The notes beneath the pieces are model-generated. The model was not told the origin of the DNA and ran no database searches. It worked only from the letters and a program-made list of their open reading frames with translations. A stretch of DNA of 26,891 bases from Eisenbergiella sp963559585 (GTDB lineage Bacteria; Bacillota; Clostridia; Lachnospirales; Lachnospiraceae): positions 1 through 26,891 of the forward strand of contig CAUWLJ010000047.1 in assembly GCA_963559585.1 (NCBI GenBank), written 5' to 3'. Made by a program: the position numbers and the translations under genes. Below are positions 20,924 to 26,891 of this stretch, piece by piece. Positions within the stretch are counted from its first letter, which is position 1; every line of letters starts with the position of its first letter.

Positions 20924-22135
20924 ATGAAGGAAAAAGTAATTCTCGCCTATTCAGGCGGACTGGACACTACGGCTATCATTCCCTGGCTGAAGGAAAATTT
21001 TGATTATGAAGTTGTCTGCGTGTGCATCGACTGCGGGCAGGCCGAGGAGCTGGACGGACTGGAGGAGCGGGCCAAGTTCTGCGGGGCCTCCAAGCTGTAT
21101 GTGCTGGATGTGATCGACGAGTTCTGCGATGAGTATGTGATGCCCTGCGTGAAGGCCCATGCCGTTTATGAGAACAAGTATCTGCTGGGAACCTCCATGG
21201 CAAGGCCGCTGATCGCCAAGAAGCTGGTGGAGATCGCCCGGAAGGAGGGTGCGTCCGCCATCTGCCACGGTGCAACCGGAAAGGGCAACGACCAGATCCG
21301 TTTCGAGCTGGGAATCAAGGCCCTGGCCCCCGATATTAAGATTATTGCCGCATGGAGAAGTGATAAGTGGAACATGGATTCCCGTGAATCCGAGATTGCA
21401 TACTGCAAGGCTCACGGTATTGACCTTCCTTTCTCCGCCGATTCCAGCTACAGCCGCGACCGGAACCTGTGGCACATCAGTCATGAGGGCCTGGAGCTGG
21501 AGGATCCTGCCTGCGAGCCCAGCTACGACCATCTTCTGGTTCTGGGAACCACCCCTGAGAAGGCTCCCGACGAGGGCGAATATGTGACCATCACCTTTGA
21601 AAAGGGAACCCCTGTTGCCGTAAACGGCGAGAAGATGAAGGTTTCCGATGTAATCCGCAGGCTGAATGCCCTGGGAGGCAAGCACGGTATCGGCATCGTG
21701 GACATCGTGGAGAACCGTGTGGTTGGCATGAAGTCCAGAGGCGTATATGAGACTCCCGGCGGCACTATCCTGTATGAGGCGCACCAGCAGCTGGAGGAGC
21801 TGATCCTGGATCGGGAGACCACCACCGTGAAAATGGATATGGGCAACAAGTTCGCTCAGATCGTATACGAGGGCAAATGGTTCACGCCTCTGCGCGAGGC
21901 CGTTCAGGCTTTTGTGGAGAGCACCCAGGAATACGTGACCGGTGAGGTAAAGTTCAAGCTGTATAAGGGCAACATCATCAAGGCAGGCACCACCTCCCCC
22001 TACTCCCTGTACAACGAATCCATCGCCTCCTTCACCACCGGAGAGCTGTACGACCATCACGATGCAGAGGGCTTTATCAACCTGTTCGGCCTGTCCAGCA
22101 AGGTACGCGCCATGAAGCACCTGATTCATGAGTAA
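20924..22135 (+). CDS. argG: Argininosuccinate synthase
   Basis: A 403-residue enzyme joining citrulline and aspartate with ATP to give argininosuccinate, the penultimate arginine step, in the cytosol. Motifs: VILAYSGGLDTTAIIPWL (N-type ATP pyrophosphatase loop), VVCVCIDCGQAEEL, ICHGATGKGNDQIRFELG, the SADSSYSRDRNLWHISHEG region, and SRGVYETPGGTIL. Length is normal. The start chosen has GAGG upstream; an ATG 15 codons earlier lies in the leader and lacks a good site. It is divergent from argC and shares the control region. The next gene starts five bases after its stop. argH, usually a neighbour, is not here. Confidence 0.97.
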   Translation: MKEKVILAYSGGLDTTAIIPWLKENFDYEVVCVCIDCGQAEELDGLEERAKFCGASKLYVLDVIDEFCDEYVMPCVKAHAVYENKYLLGTSMARPLIAKKLVEIARKEGASAICHGATGKGNDQIRFELGIKALAPDIKIIAAWRSDKWNMDSRESEIAYCKAHGIDLPFSADSSYSRDRNLWHISHEGLELEDPACEPSYDHLLVLGTTPEKAPDEGEYVTITFEKGTPVAVNGEKMKVSDVIRRLNALGGKHGIGIVDIVENRVVGMKSRGVYETPGGTILYEAHQQLEELILDRETTTVKMDMGNKFAQIVYEGKWFTPLREAVQAFVESTQEYVTGEVKFKLYKGNIIKAGTTSPYSLYNESIASFTTGELYDHHDAEGFINLFGLSSKVRAMKHLIHE

Positions 22136-22140
22136 AAGTC

Positions 22141-22437
22141 ATGAATGTTATTTTCATTCTGGTTTTGTATGTTATAATAGTGAATATAGCGGGCTTTGCC
22201 GAAATGGGCATCGATAAGCGGCGCGCCAGGAAGGGAGCCTTCCGCATACCGGAGGCCAACCTTTTCCTCACCGCCATTATCGGCGGAAGCATCGGATGCT
22301 GGGCGGGGATGTACGTTTTCCGCCACAAGACCCTTCATCCGCGTTTTGTAATCGGTATGCCTGCCATACTGTTGATCCAGCTGGCGGCAGCGGCATATCT
22401 TCTGTTCGCCGCGCCGGTCCAGTTCACTCTCATGTAG
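22141..22437 (+). CDS. DUF1294 family small membrane protein
   Basis: A 98-residue membrane protein. Hydrophobic helices lie at about 2-20, 40-58 and 72-90. Between them is the family's conserved basic loop, MGIDKRRARKGAFRIPEA, then the GGSIGCW region and the FRHKTLHPRF segment, which identify DUF1294. No biochemical function is established for the family. The start lies five bases after the argG stop with only a weak ribosome-binding site, so it may rely on read-through or coupling from argG. Confidence 0.82.
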   Translation: MNVIFILVLYVIIVNIAGFAEMGIDKRRARKGAFRIPEANLFLTAIIGGSIGCWAGMYVFRHKTLHPRFVIGMPAILLIQLAAAAYLLFAAPVQFTLM

Positions 22438-22450
22438 CAGAACAGCTCGG

Positions 22451-22510
22451 CCCTGCCGGTTTGACGGCTTTGGCATGTCTGCATGCTTTTGACCGTTCGT
22501 GCCGGCAGGG
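22451..22510 (+). other. Multi-tier hairpin between the DUF1294 and LytTR genes
   Basis: CCCTGCCGG (22451-22459) pairs perfectly with CCGGCAGGG (22502-22510). Inside are ACGG/CCGT and GCATG/CATGC steps. A second small hairpin, CGGCT/AGCCG, follows at about 22515-22532, just before the Shine-Dalgarno of the LytTR gene. There is no U-tract, so it is not an obvious terminator. It could be leader RNA or an intergenic repeat. Confidence 0.5.
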
Positions 22511-22549
22511 ACACGGCTTACCACACAGCCGGAAAAGGAGGAAGGCAGG

Positions 22550-23323
22550 ATGCATCTTGCGATATGCGATGACAACATTGCGGACAGAAAGCAGATGGAA
22601 CGTCTGCTTGGAAGAGAATCCCTGAAAAGAAAGGACACCACTGGGGTGTTCTACGTGGATTCCTTTGGAAACAAAAACGCAGTTCTCACCACTCCCATGA
22701 TCTACGATGGGCTTTTCATGGATATGACCGAGGATGGAAATGATGCGGTGGAGATTGCCAATCTGCTTCGCGCAGACGGCAGCGGCCTGCCCATCATTTT
22801 CTGCTGTTCCAAAATCGATTACAGAAAGGCCGGTAATCTGCCGGACAACTGCTTTTTTCTGGACAAGCCCATCCAGACGGACGAGCTGGCGGCCATGTGT
22901 GACCGGCTCCAGTCCTTCATTGACGGCCGGGAGAAAAAAATGGAATTCCGCACGGACACGGAGGCCTTCTATCTGACGGAGGAGGAGGTGGCCTACGCCT
23001 ACCCGGAAAGCCGCACCGTCCATGTGGCGCTGGTCGATGGAACCGTAAAGGAGCCTGTCACCTCCATGCTGAATTTCTGTTCCATGTTCGGCTTCGATGT
23101 GGACTACACCAACCGCGGCATCAGCAAATTAGATCTTGGGTTTATCCGGATCAGCGAATCAGCCATCATCGCCATGATCGGGGCCTCTGCCCTGGTGAAT
23201 CTGAAATGCGTGGAAAAGGTGGGGTTCGCCCACATGCTGATGCAGGACGGTACCAAAATCAAAATTTCCCCTTCTTCCCGGAAGCTGCTGAAGCAGGCCG
23301 TAGAGGAAGCGAAGGAGCTTTAA
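22550..23323 (+). CDS. LytTR-type response regulator
   Basis: A 257-residue regulator. The receiver domain (1-120) opens with HLAICDDNIADRKQMERLL, with phosphoacceptor candidate Asp58 in LFMDMTEDGNDAVEIA and Lys106 in FFLDKPIQ. The family more often has LDI at the Asp, so the pocket is somewhat unusual. The C-terminal part (about 145-257) fits a LytTR DNA-binding domain: EEVAYAYPESRTVHVALVDG, GFIRISESAIIAMIG, VEKVGFAHMLMQDGTKIKIS. The start has GGAGG eight bases upstream. No histidine kinase is adjacent, so its partner and target genes are unknown. It may be independent of the argG transcript. Confidence 0.8.
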   Translation: MHLAICDDNIADRKQMERLLGRESLKRKDTTGVFYVDSFGNKNAVLTTPMIYDGLFMDMTEDGNDAVEIANLLRADGSGLPIIFCCSKIDYRKAGNLPDNCFFLDKPIQTDELAAMCDRLQSFIDGREKKMEFRTDTEAFYLTEEEVAYAYPESRTVHVALVDGTVKEPVTSMLNFCSMFGFDVDYTNRGISKLDLGFIRISESAIIAMIGASALVNLKCVEKVGFAHMLMQDGTKIKISPSSRKLLKQAVEEAKEL

Positions 23324-23328
23324 AAAAA

Positions 23329-23374
23329 TGTGCGCCTTGACGCACACCCCCGCCTGGCGGCAATGGCGCCAGGC
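23329..23374 (+). other. Two hairpins after the LytTR gene
   Basis: TGTGCG (23329-23334) pairs with CGCACA (23341-23346), and GCCTGGCG (23352-23359) pairs with CGCCAGGC (23367-23374). Neither is followed by a U-tract. They precede the true terminator by about 80 nt and may be 3' UTR structure. Confidence 0.45.
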
Positions 23375-23455
23375 AATATCTGCCTCCCGCGCGAGTGCGC
23401 ATCCACAGCGGAGCATCCTTTTTTATGCAATAGGAAAAGGAACCTTCCTAATTGT

Positions 23456-23502
23456 AAAAAAGGCCGGGGAAGCTGTCTGAAAAGCTTCCTCAGCCTTTTT
23501 TT
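23456..23502. terminator. Bidirectional intrinsic terminator between lytTR-type gene and degV
   Basis: AAAAAAGGC (23456-23464) pairs with GCCTTTTTT (23493-23501), and GGAAGCT (23468-23474) pairs with AGCTTCC (23483-23489). Both strands read a stem followed by a T run, so it can end the plus-strand LytTR transcript and the minus-strand degV transcript. Confidence 0.85.
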
Positions 23503-23515
23503 CTTATGCCTTTTC

Positions 23516-24358
23516 TCATACGGCGATGATAATGCCCCCGTCATTGGCATACATGCTGCTGATCCCTGCAGTGTCCAGAATCAATGTGTCGGCAAAGGAG
23601 GCTTTTTCCAGTATCTGATCCCGCACCTTTTCCGCCTTTTCCCGGTTGTTGCAGTGGGTAATCACCAGACGCTTCTTTTCCGGCTCACGGGTTTCCTCCA
23701 CCACGGCGGAAACCAGCCTGGCCAGCGCTTTTTTCAGTCCCACAGCCTGGCCCAGCTGGGTAATCGTCCCCTCCGGCGTAGCTCCCATCACAGGCTTGAT
23801 GTTCAGCGTGGAGGCCACCAGGGCTTTTACTCCGGAAAGGCGTCCGTTCTTCCTCAGCGTTTCCAGATTGTTCAGCACGAAAAAGGTGTTCATTTCATCC
23901 CGGAAGTATTCCAGCTCCTTCCTGATCTCCTCAAAGGCAAGCCCCCTCTCCTCCAGCTCCATGGCCTTCAGCGCGATCTGGGTCTCCCCGCAGGAGGCGG
24001 ATCTGGAATCGATCACCAGAATCCTCTTATCCTCTCCATACTTCTCCTCATACAGGCTCTTTCCCAGCACGGCGCTGTTGTGGCTTCCGCTGAGCTGGGC
24101 GGACAGCGTCACCACGTAGATGTGCTCCGCATCGTTCTCGAAGCTTTGACGGTATCTCTCCGGGGAGGGACAGGAGGATCTGGGGCAGGAGGGGCACTCC
24201 GCCACCCTTTTCAGGAATTCCGCCTGGTTAAAATTCTCATCATCCGCAATGTGCCATTCTCCCACCTCCAGGCCCAGGGGGATGATCTCAAACCGGGGAT
24301 CTTTTTTCAGGTTCTCTGGCAGCTCACAGCAGCTGTCCACTACAATCTTATATCTCAT
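23516..24358 (-). CDS. DegV family fatty-acid-binding protein
   Basis: A 280-residue cytosolic DegV protein. Members bind a fatty acyl chain, and some (FakB) present it to the kinase FakA for phospholipid synthesis. Seen: MRYKIVVDSCCELPENL, the SSCPSPERY segment (usual TSQPSP-type fatty-acid carboxylate site), VVTLSAQLSGSHNSAV, VIDSRSASCGETQIA, LETLRKNGRLSGVKA, LNIKPVM and the end GGIIIAV. Length is normal. The start has GGAGG six bases upstream. It is monocistronic, between the bidirectional terminator and a promoter at about 24,460. No fakA gene is adjacent, so a role in fatty-acid activation is a family-based inference. Confidence 0.93.
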   Translation of the reverse strand: MRYKIVVDSCCELPENLKKDPRFEIIPLGLEVGEWHIADDENFNQAEFLKRVAECPSCPRSSCPSPERYRQSFENDAEHIYVVTLSAQLSGSHNSAVLGKSLYEEKYGEDKRILVIDSRSASCGETQIALKAMELEERGLAFEEIRKELEYFRDEMNTFFVLNNLETLRKNGRLSGVKALVASTLNIKPVMGATPEGTITQLGQAVGLKKALARLVSAVVEETREPEKKRLVITHCNNREKAEKVRDQILEKASFADTLILDTAGISSMYANDGGIIIAV

Positions 24359-24448
24359 GGGATTCCTCCGACTTTATTTGCCACAGTTCATTCACTTTTT
24401 TATCTCTGCGAAATGTGGTTTTCATTACCACTTATACTAACACTGTTT

Positions 24449-24476
24449 ATTATGTCTTGTAAAGAAGAAATATCAA
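24449..24476 (-). promoter_or_regulatory. Probable promoter of degV
   Basis: On the minus strand TTGATA (24476-24471) and CATAAT (24454-24449) are spaced 16 bp, each five of six to consensus. It gives a leader of about 85-90 nt. The 230-bp gap must also hold a promoter for the plus-strand DUF5721 gene; TACAAT near 24,508 is a candidate -10 there without a good -35. Confidence 0.5.
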
Positions 24477-24589
24477 AAACATTCATAGCTTTTTTTCAGG
24501 GAATCCGTTACAATGGAATGGGATGAATGGTTCTGGCCTGTTTGGATTCGTTCTAAACTGCCCGGCCTGAATGGAAAGGAAGAAATAGT

Positions 24590-25093
24590 ATGGTAGCTTT
24601 GGGTATCAAGGATGTGAAGCACTTCATGGGGAAGCTGTTGGGATCGGATCTGCTGGATTCCTTTCTCCTGGAGGAGGCGGCGGTGCATACCTATAATACG
24701 TTTGTGATCGACGGACGGATGAACCGGGATTTCTACAGCGAGGAGGAATGGAATGAGCCCGAAATCCGGCCCTATGAATTCTCGGAGTGGAAAAAAATGA
24801 GAGGGATCCTGTTCGAGCTGATCAAGGGCAGAAAAACACCCGTATCCTTCCGTTTTGTTCTCCATCTGATGCCTCAGTTCGTGGAAGGCGTGGTGAAAAA
24901 AGCGGATTCCGGTGTCACTCCAGATCAGATAAAGGCTCTGGTGCTCACCTGTAAATATGAGGAGGGGACGCTGAGGCTGCTGACAGGGACGGCCTTCCAC
25001 ACCTTTGTGATGGACAAAAGCGTGGAAGCGGTCTGGGATCGGACCATGAAAACCTTTCTGGATCGGAAGGATGTGGAATATGAGGAGCTATGA
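24590..25093 (+). CDS. DUF5721 family protein
   Basis: A 167-residue cytosolic protein. MVALGIKDVKHFMGKLLGSD, FLLEEAAVHTYNTFVIDGRM and DFYSEEEW recall the clostridial DUF5721 family, of unknown function; the match is from memory. It has no signal peptide or membrane helix. An AAGGAAG site lies seven bases before ATG. It overlaps the AraC-type regulator by 14 nt and probably heads a three-gene operon. Confidence 0.75.
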   Translation: MVALGIKDVKHFMGKLLGSDLLDSFLLEEAAVHTYNTFVIDGRMNRDFYSEEEWNEPEIRPYEFSEWKKMRGILFELIKGRKTPVSFRFVLHLMPQFVEGVVKKADSGVTPDQIKALVLTCKYEEGTLRLLTGTAFHTFVMDKSVEAVWDRTMKTFLDRKDVEYEEL

Positions 25094-25955
25094 GGCTGAG
25101 GTTCCCTGCCTGTCTCTCACGGAGGAGGAACGCCGGAGCGGCTGCAGCTTCGTGCATCAGTTCAGCATACGGGATACCTACTGTCTGCACAGCCATACCT
25201 TTTACGAATTTTTCCTCATCAGCAGGGGAAAAGGAATCCACCGGATAAACGGAAGCTCCACTCTGCTGTCGGAGGGCTCCTTCGTCCTGGTGCGCCCCTC
25301 GGACACCCACTGCTACGATTTTCTGAACCAGTATGATCTGGAGCTGATCAATATTCCCTTTCTGCCCGTACATTTTGAGCGCATCTGCCGCCTGTTCGAC
25401 TGCTCTCCCTCTTTCTGGGAACGGCCCGCGCTCTGCCCCCAGGTGGAGCTTGCCGGAAACCAGCTGGCTGAGACACGCTCCCGTCTCCTTCAGATCGGCC
25501 AGATGGAAAGCGGAGTCCGCCGCCGCCAGTACCTGCTGTCGGTGCTCCCTTCTTTTCTCTACCCCTTCCTGGCGGTCTGGGAACAGAATCCTTCCGACGG
25601 CAGCGCCCTGCATCAGGGAAAGCCCTTTCCGGCCTGGCTCTCCGATCTGCTTTCCCGGATGGAAATAAGGGAAAACTACGTGGAGGGCCTGCCCCGGATG
25701 ATCGCCCTGTCCCACATGTCCCAGGAGTACCTGACCCGTTCCTTCCGGAAATGGCTGCACATGTCTCCCACCGAATTTATCAACGCCAGACGGATGGAGC
25801 TTGCAGCCTCCCTGCTTCTGGAGGCTGAGCTCTCCGTCCTTGAAGTGTGCCAGGAGTGCGGCTTCCGGAATCTAAGCTATTTTTACCGCATATTCCGGGA
25901 ACAGTATGGCTGCGCTCCCGGAAAATTTGGCAAAAAGGAGGAAACTGACGTATGA
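25080..25955 (+). CDS. AraC-family transcriptional regulator
   Basis: A 291-residue regulator. The N-terminal cupin sensor (about 25-100) shows HSHTFYEFFLISRGKGIHRI and EGSFVLVRPSDTHCYDF. The C-terminal double helix-turn-helix (about 195-290) shows LPRMIALSHMSQEYLTRSFR, MSPTEFINARRMELAASLLL, and VLEVCQECGFRNLSYFYRIF. These fit sugar- or nutrient-responsive AraC proteins. ATGs at 25071 and 25080 are in frame; the second is spaced better from AAGGA. The gene overlaps DUF5721 and ends in ATGA with the next gene. The effector is unknown, and no transporter or catabolic gene is adjacent. Confidence 0.9.
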   Translation: MRSYEAEVPCLSLTEEERRSGCSFVHQFSIRDTYCLHSHTFYEFFLISRGKGIHRINGSSTLLSEGSFVLVRPSDTHCYDFLNQYDLELINIPFLPVHFERICRLFDCSPSFWERPALCPQVELAGNQLAETRSRLLQIGQMESGVRRRQYLLSVLPSFLYPFLAVWEQNPSDGSALHQGKPFPAWLSDLLSRMEIRENYVEGLPRMIALSHMSQEYLTRSFRKWLHMSPTEFINARRMELAASLLLEAELSVLEVCQECGFRNLSYFYRIFREQYGCAPGKFGKKEETDV

Positions 25956-26386
25956 CCGGATTTTCTCACCCTGTACACAAAAAACGGATCTGTATTGGCG
26001 GCGTCCTTATGGCGGTTGTTCTGGCCATCCTGGGCACAGGCATTTGGCTGTACCGTGACAGCCACAGAGATTACTCTGCCCACATGGCATTTGGCTGTGA
26101 CGCCCTCCGCTATGAACAGAAAACGGGAACCGGCTTTCTTTCCGTCCGCAGCAGCGCCGCCGGACAGGAAAAAGAGCTTCGGATCCGGGTGGAAGATTCC
26201 ACACTGCAGAAACGCCTGTCGGAAATGGATCTGAAAAATATCATAGGCGTTTCTGCAACGCTCACCATCCCGTTTGAAACACTCCGGTCGCTGCATATGG
26301 ATGCGGAGCAGATCGATCCCTTCGCGGTTCTGAACAGCGAATCCCTCGCTGAGGGACTGGTTCTTGTGGATGTTCATGAGAAATGA
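25952..26386 (+). CDS. Small single-pass membrane protein, unknown function
   Basis: A 144-residue protein. A basic N-terminus (HPVHKKR) precedes one hydrophobic helix (about 13-34, ICIGGVLMAVVLAILGTGIW), so it is anchored with the rest outside. The outer part (35-144) is mixed charge and compact, with RYEQKTGTGFLSVRSS and LRIRVEDSTLQKRLSEMDL. I do not recognise the family. The start overlaps the AraC stop as ATGA and so is translationally coupled to it, suggesting a shared pathway. Its 3' end converges on the HEPN remnant on the other strand, overlapping it by about 13 nt. Confidence 0.7.
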   Translation: MTGFSHPVHKKRICIGGVLMAVVLAILGTGIWLYRDSHRDYSAHMAFGCDALRYEQKTGTGFLSVRSSAAGQEKELRIRVEDSTLQKRLSEMDLKNIIGVSATLTIPFETLRSLHMDAEQIDPFAVLNSESLAEGLVLVDVHEK

Positions 26387-26478
26387 TTTTGACAGCGCTC
26401 TGACAATTTTGCAGATTTAAGGCACTGTTGTGCCTGTTCATATCTGTATTTGGAAAGCTCTGCCTCAGTTTTATCCAT
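26374..26478 (-). pseudogene. Truncated HEPN-domain protein (5' remnant)
   Basis: A 34-codon frame starting MDKTEAELSKYRYEQAQQCL, then KSAKLS. This is the usual opening of HEPN proteins, the toxin half of MNT/HEPN pairs, which are normally about 120-130 residues. After KLS the sequence diverges and stops. The RxxxxH active site and all later helices are missing. A good ribosome-binding site (GGGGAG, six bases) is still present, so a short peptide could be made. The break is near 26,400, at the edge of the upstream operon. Confidence 0.55.
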
Positions 26479-26479
26479 A

Positions 26480-26588
26480 TAAGTCTCCCCTTCCTTAACA
26501 CATTCTGATAAAATGGCAATATACCCAACCGTTCTTCAAAGGACTGTCTGTCTACCAACAGCAGTGAAGATTCCTGTTTACAGTCCGT
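26480..26588 (-). pseudogene. Possible MNT nucleotidyltransferase C-terminal remnant
   Basis: In the frame just before the HEPN remnant the sequence reads LLLVDRQSFEERLGILPFYQ then NVLRKGRLIW. This resembles the end of an MNT-type nucleotidyltransferase antitoxin, which normally sits directly upstream of HEPN and overlaps it slightly, as here. No start or catalytic GSxxxGxxxxxSDxD motif remains. The resemblance is short, so this call is tentative and leans on the HEPN neighbour. Confidence 0.3.
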
Positions 26589-26646
26589 TCAGCTTACCGC
26601 TGCCCGATCCAGTCCGCCCTGCTATTTTACCGGCAAATGAGTATTG

Positions 26647-26891
26647 TTACTGCATTACCAGTGACAGTTCTATTTCATCATCGTCCACCGCCCCGGTTTC
26701 TGTAAAGCCTCTGCTTTTATACAGGTACAGAGCATGGATATTCTCTCTGTTACAGGTTAATGTGACCCGGTTTGAATCTCCAAAGGGCTTTTCTTTGATA
26801 TAATCAAGCACTTGATCCAGCGCCGCTCTGCCATACCCCCGTCTCTGATTTGATTCATCAATCATCATATGCCATATATCATATTCGGGGA
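26647..26891 (-). CDS. GNAT-family N-acetyltransferase, 5' end cut by window edge
   Basis: The C-terminal 81 codons of an acetyltransferase. The frame stays open to the window edge (PEYDIWHMMIDESNQ), so the apparent ATG at 26868 is internal. The acetyl-CoA loop is QRRGYGRAAL, followed by the typical end NRENIHALYLYKSRGFTETG. This pattern is common in small-molecule or antibiotic-type GNATs such as spermidine acetyltransferases, but the substrate cannot be assigned. The rest of the gene lies to the right. Confidence 0.85.
   Translation of the reverse strand, partial: PEYDIWHMMIDESNQRRGYGRAALDQVLDYIKEKPFGDSNRVTLTCNRENIHALYLYKSRGFTETGAVDDDEIELSLVMQ

Overview
The window looks like a chromosomal segment of a Clostridia member, most likely a gut Lachnospiraceae (old Clostridium cluster XIVa). 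Coding DNA is GC-rich while promoters are AT-rich sigma-A type. Shine-Dalgarno sites are strong AAGGAGG types, TTG and GTG starts occur, and the gene set (DUF1653, DUF5721, DUF1294, DegV, cyclic ArgCJBD pathway) fits that family. This placement is inference from gene families, not from a marker gene.

Left block (about 60-11,883, all minus strand): a long operon-like run read from a good promoter at 11,855-11,883. It encodes a ComEA-like lipoprotein, an OmpR/PhoB response regulator, a sensor histidine kinase, a GerMN lipoprotein, ComEC, DNA polymerase III delta (own promoter at about 5,000), a DUF1653 protein, an SfsA-MutY fusion and a family 2 glycosyltransferase. It ends in an intrinsic terminator at 66-107. 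The two competence genes flank a regulator-kinase-GerMN lipoprotein trio laid out like actinobacterial MtrA-MtrB-LpqB. Five of the nine proteins carry in-frame 5- or 9-residue tandem repeats in their flexible parts.

Middle block (11,892-20,512, minus strand): a YdcZ-type small transporter, an orphan extracellular solute-binding protein, and an arginine operon read argC - GNAT - GNAT - argJ - argB - argD - solute-binding protein. Its promoter is covered by three ARG-box-like palindromes spaced two helical turns apart, and it has a leader of about 280 nt with mutually exclusive pairings. Four junctions of this operon hold copies of one structured repeat of about 106-147 bp. Each copy ends just before, and usually includes, the Shine-Dalgarno site of the next gene. 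Stems are kept by compensatory changes, a hairpin loop complements the bases beside the Shine-Dalgarno, and most copies lie between two CCTCC (GGAGG) sequences. This is the best candidate for an undescribed system here.

Right block (20,735-26,891): argG is divergent from argC, with its own ARG box over the -10 and a two-hairpin leader. It is followed by a DUF1294 membrane protein, a LytTR-type regulator and a bidirectional terminator. Beyond are degV (minus), a DUF5721-AraC-membrane protein trio (plus), remnants of an apparent MNT/HEPN toxin-antitoxin pair, and a GNAT acetyltransferase cut by the window edge.

Together, argC, argJ, argB and argD convert glutamate to ornithine by the acetyl-recycling route, and argG makes argininosuccinate. 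argF and argH are not in the window. No rRNA, tRNA, CRISPR array or transposase gene was seen.
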